From positions 1-14,629 of the forward strand of contig JAHFCD010000002.1 of the NCBI GenBank assembly GCA_023249695.1: a stretch of DNA of 14,629 nucleotides. The letters are read 5' to 3'. A program made the position numbers and the translations under genes. The notes beneath the pieces were generated by a model. The model was not told the origin of the DNA. It ran no database searches and worked only from the letters and a program-made list of their open reading frames with translations. Below are positions 13,787-14,629 of this stretch, piece by piece. The stretch's first letter is position 1. Each line of letters begins with the position of its first letter. Origin of the DNA: Elusimicrobiota bacterium (GTDB lineage: Bacteria; Elusimicrobiota; Elusimicrobia; UBA1565; UBA9628).

Positions 13787-14629
13787 ATGGCCAACTTTTC
13801 CCGCTCCACGTTTTGCCGCTTCGTCGCGTCATTTTTGTCTTTCGTTTTGATCCAATCCGCTCCGGGCTTGAGCGTCTACCAAGCCGTCGCCCAAATGAGG
13901 ACGACGGTCGGAACGACCGGCGGAACCGTGAACGGCGGAGCCCCCGTTCGCGTGGAGATGAATCTCCCCTCGGCGAACGCCGTGCTGACTCCGAACGCCT
14001 CCCTCGGCCTCAACCCGTCTCTGTCCGCCCTGGGCGCCGTCCCCACGCCGATGACCCCCTCCGTCGCCGTTAAAGACGCCCAGGCCCCGCTGCCTCTCTC
14101 CGTCATGCCGCTCTCGTTCAAGTCGCCTCTCCTTCCGGCCGCGGCGAAATCCGTTTCCGTCATCGCCGCCGCGCCCGCCCTCGCTCCCGCCGCCGCCCCC
14201 GCCGAGCAGGCCGCGTCCGCCCTCGTCGACGCCGGCGTCGCTCTCGCCAAGGTCCCCTCCGGCGAATCGGCCCCTTCGGCCGAGCCCATCGCCCTGTTCG
14301 CGACCCTCTCCCGCCTTTTCGACGGCGCGGCCTCTTATAAAGGAACCCTCGCCGTCCCCGCCGCCGCGTCCATCGGGCGATTCGCCGCGGGCGAATCGGC
14401 CCCGTCCGCGCTCGCCCCCGCCGCACTCCCCGCCGCCGCCGTCTCCGATTCCCAGCCGCCCGTCCCCCCGTCCAACGAGACGCCGAAGGCCCCGAGCCGC
14501 TCCCGCGTCAGCATCGGCCTCGGCCTCGCCGCCGCCGGCGCCGCCGCCGCCTGGTACACCTCCGCCTGGGCCGTCGCCGTTCTCGGCGGCTTCCTGGCCC
14601 CCTTCGTCGCCGTCCCCGCGCTCGTCCTG
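13787..14629 (+). CDS. Large exported protein, N-terminal part (runs off window end)
   Basis: The frame stays open from ATG 13787 to the window edge, 281 codons. Residues 1-36 form a long signal peptide: basic start (MANFSRSTFCR), hydrophobic 13-24, and a likely cut after YQAVA. Residues 37-235 are Ala/Pro/Ser/Val-rich low-complexity sequence with LGLNPSLSALGAVPTPM near 77-93 and a repeated GESAPSA (near 167 and 204). From about 240 a hydrophobic stretch (SIGLGLAAAGAAAAWY, then AVAVLGGFLAPFVAVPALVL) suggests one or two membrane segments or the start of a membrane domain. The functional domain lies outside the window, so no role is assigned. There is no Shine-Dalgarno site; TAGAAT lies 5 nt before the ATG. 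It is divergent from glnN. Confidence 0.75.
   Translation, partial: MANFSRSTFCRFVASFLSFVLIQSAPGLSVYQAVAQMRTTVGTTGGTVNGGAPVRVEMNLPSANAVLTPNASLGLNPSLSALGAVPTPMTPSVAVKDAQAPLPLSVMPLSFKSPLLPAAAKSVSVIAAAPALAPAAAPAEQAASALVDAGVALAKVPSGESAPSAEPIALFATLSRLFDGAASYKGTLAVPAAASIGRFAAGESAPSALAPAALPAAAVSDSQPPVPPSNETPKAPSRSRVSIGLGLAAAGAAAAWYTSAWAVAVLGGFLAPFVAVPALVL

Noticed and set aside
14377..14400. Near-copy of the GATTCGCC...GGCGAATC palindrome found in the 6401-6446 terminator
   Set aside because: It lies inside the coding sequence of the exported protein and encodes part of the Gly/Ala/Ser linker; with high GC and few codons the similarity is probably chance.
1..14629. CRISPR array, tRNA/rRNA, transposase, toxin-antitoxin or phage genes
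   Set aside because: I looked for regularly spaced repeats, tRNA-like ends and typical protein motifs on both strands and saw none.

Overview
The window is dense, high-GC bacterial DNA. It carries 15 protein-coding genes on both strands, two of them cut by the window edges, and no RNA gene that I can recognise. No stretch over 300 bases lacks a gene; the longest gap is 13563-13786. The gene set (murein transglycosylase, DUF1287 protein, fatty-acid desaturase, type III glutamine synthetase) fits a Gram-negative-type bacterium. The Ala/Pro/Ser-rich exported proteins with PSL motifs, the type III glutamine synthetase and the high GC resemble what I associate with Elusimicrobiota. That placement is inference with low confidence.

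Layout. 1-622: the 3' end of a membrane fatty-acid desaturase (+), whose stop codon overlaps that of a convergent exported DUF1287 protein (-). 1192-1271: a compact divergent promoter region shared by the DUF1287 gene and an MltB-type lytic transglycosylase (+), whose reading frame is broken near 1789. 2776-4470: a single-pass membrane protein and an adenosine-deaminase-family enzyme (both -). 4591-4788: a small DUF1059 protein (+). 4850-6387: a two-gene unit (-) of a polytopic membrane protein and a YdfG-like short-chain dehydrogenase. 6462-6989: an exported Cys-containing protein (-) ending in a good intrinsic terminator, divergent from a LysR-type regulator (7089-7937, +). 8037-9083: an exported ParB-like (ParBc_2) protein (+). 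9137-9613: a PhnB-like VOC protein (+). 9713-13562: a minus-strand unit of type III glutamine synthetase, Mrp/ApbC Fe-S carrier and peroxiredoxin, with a near-perfect long hairpin element between the last two. 13787-14629: the start of a large exported protein (+) that runs off the end.

Two themes stand out. First, seven genes that begin transcription units have no Shine-Dalgarno sequence but carry a -10-like hexamer only 5-6 nt before the start codon, which suggests leaderless mRNAs. Genes inside operons, and a few others, have ordinary Shine-Dalgarno sites. Second, two exported proteins share a low-complexity N-terminal segment with a PSL...PxPM motif. I found no phage, CRISPR, insertion-sequence transposase or defence system. 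The one mobile-element-like item is the palindrome at 10216-10283.
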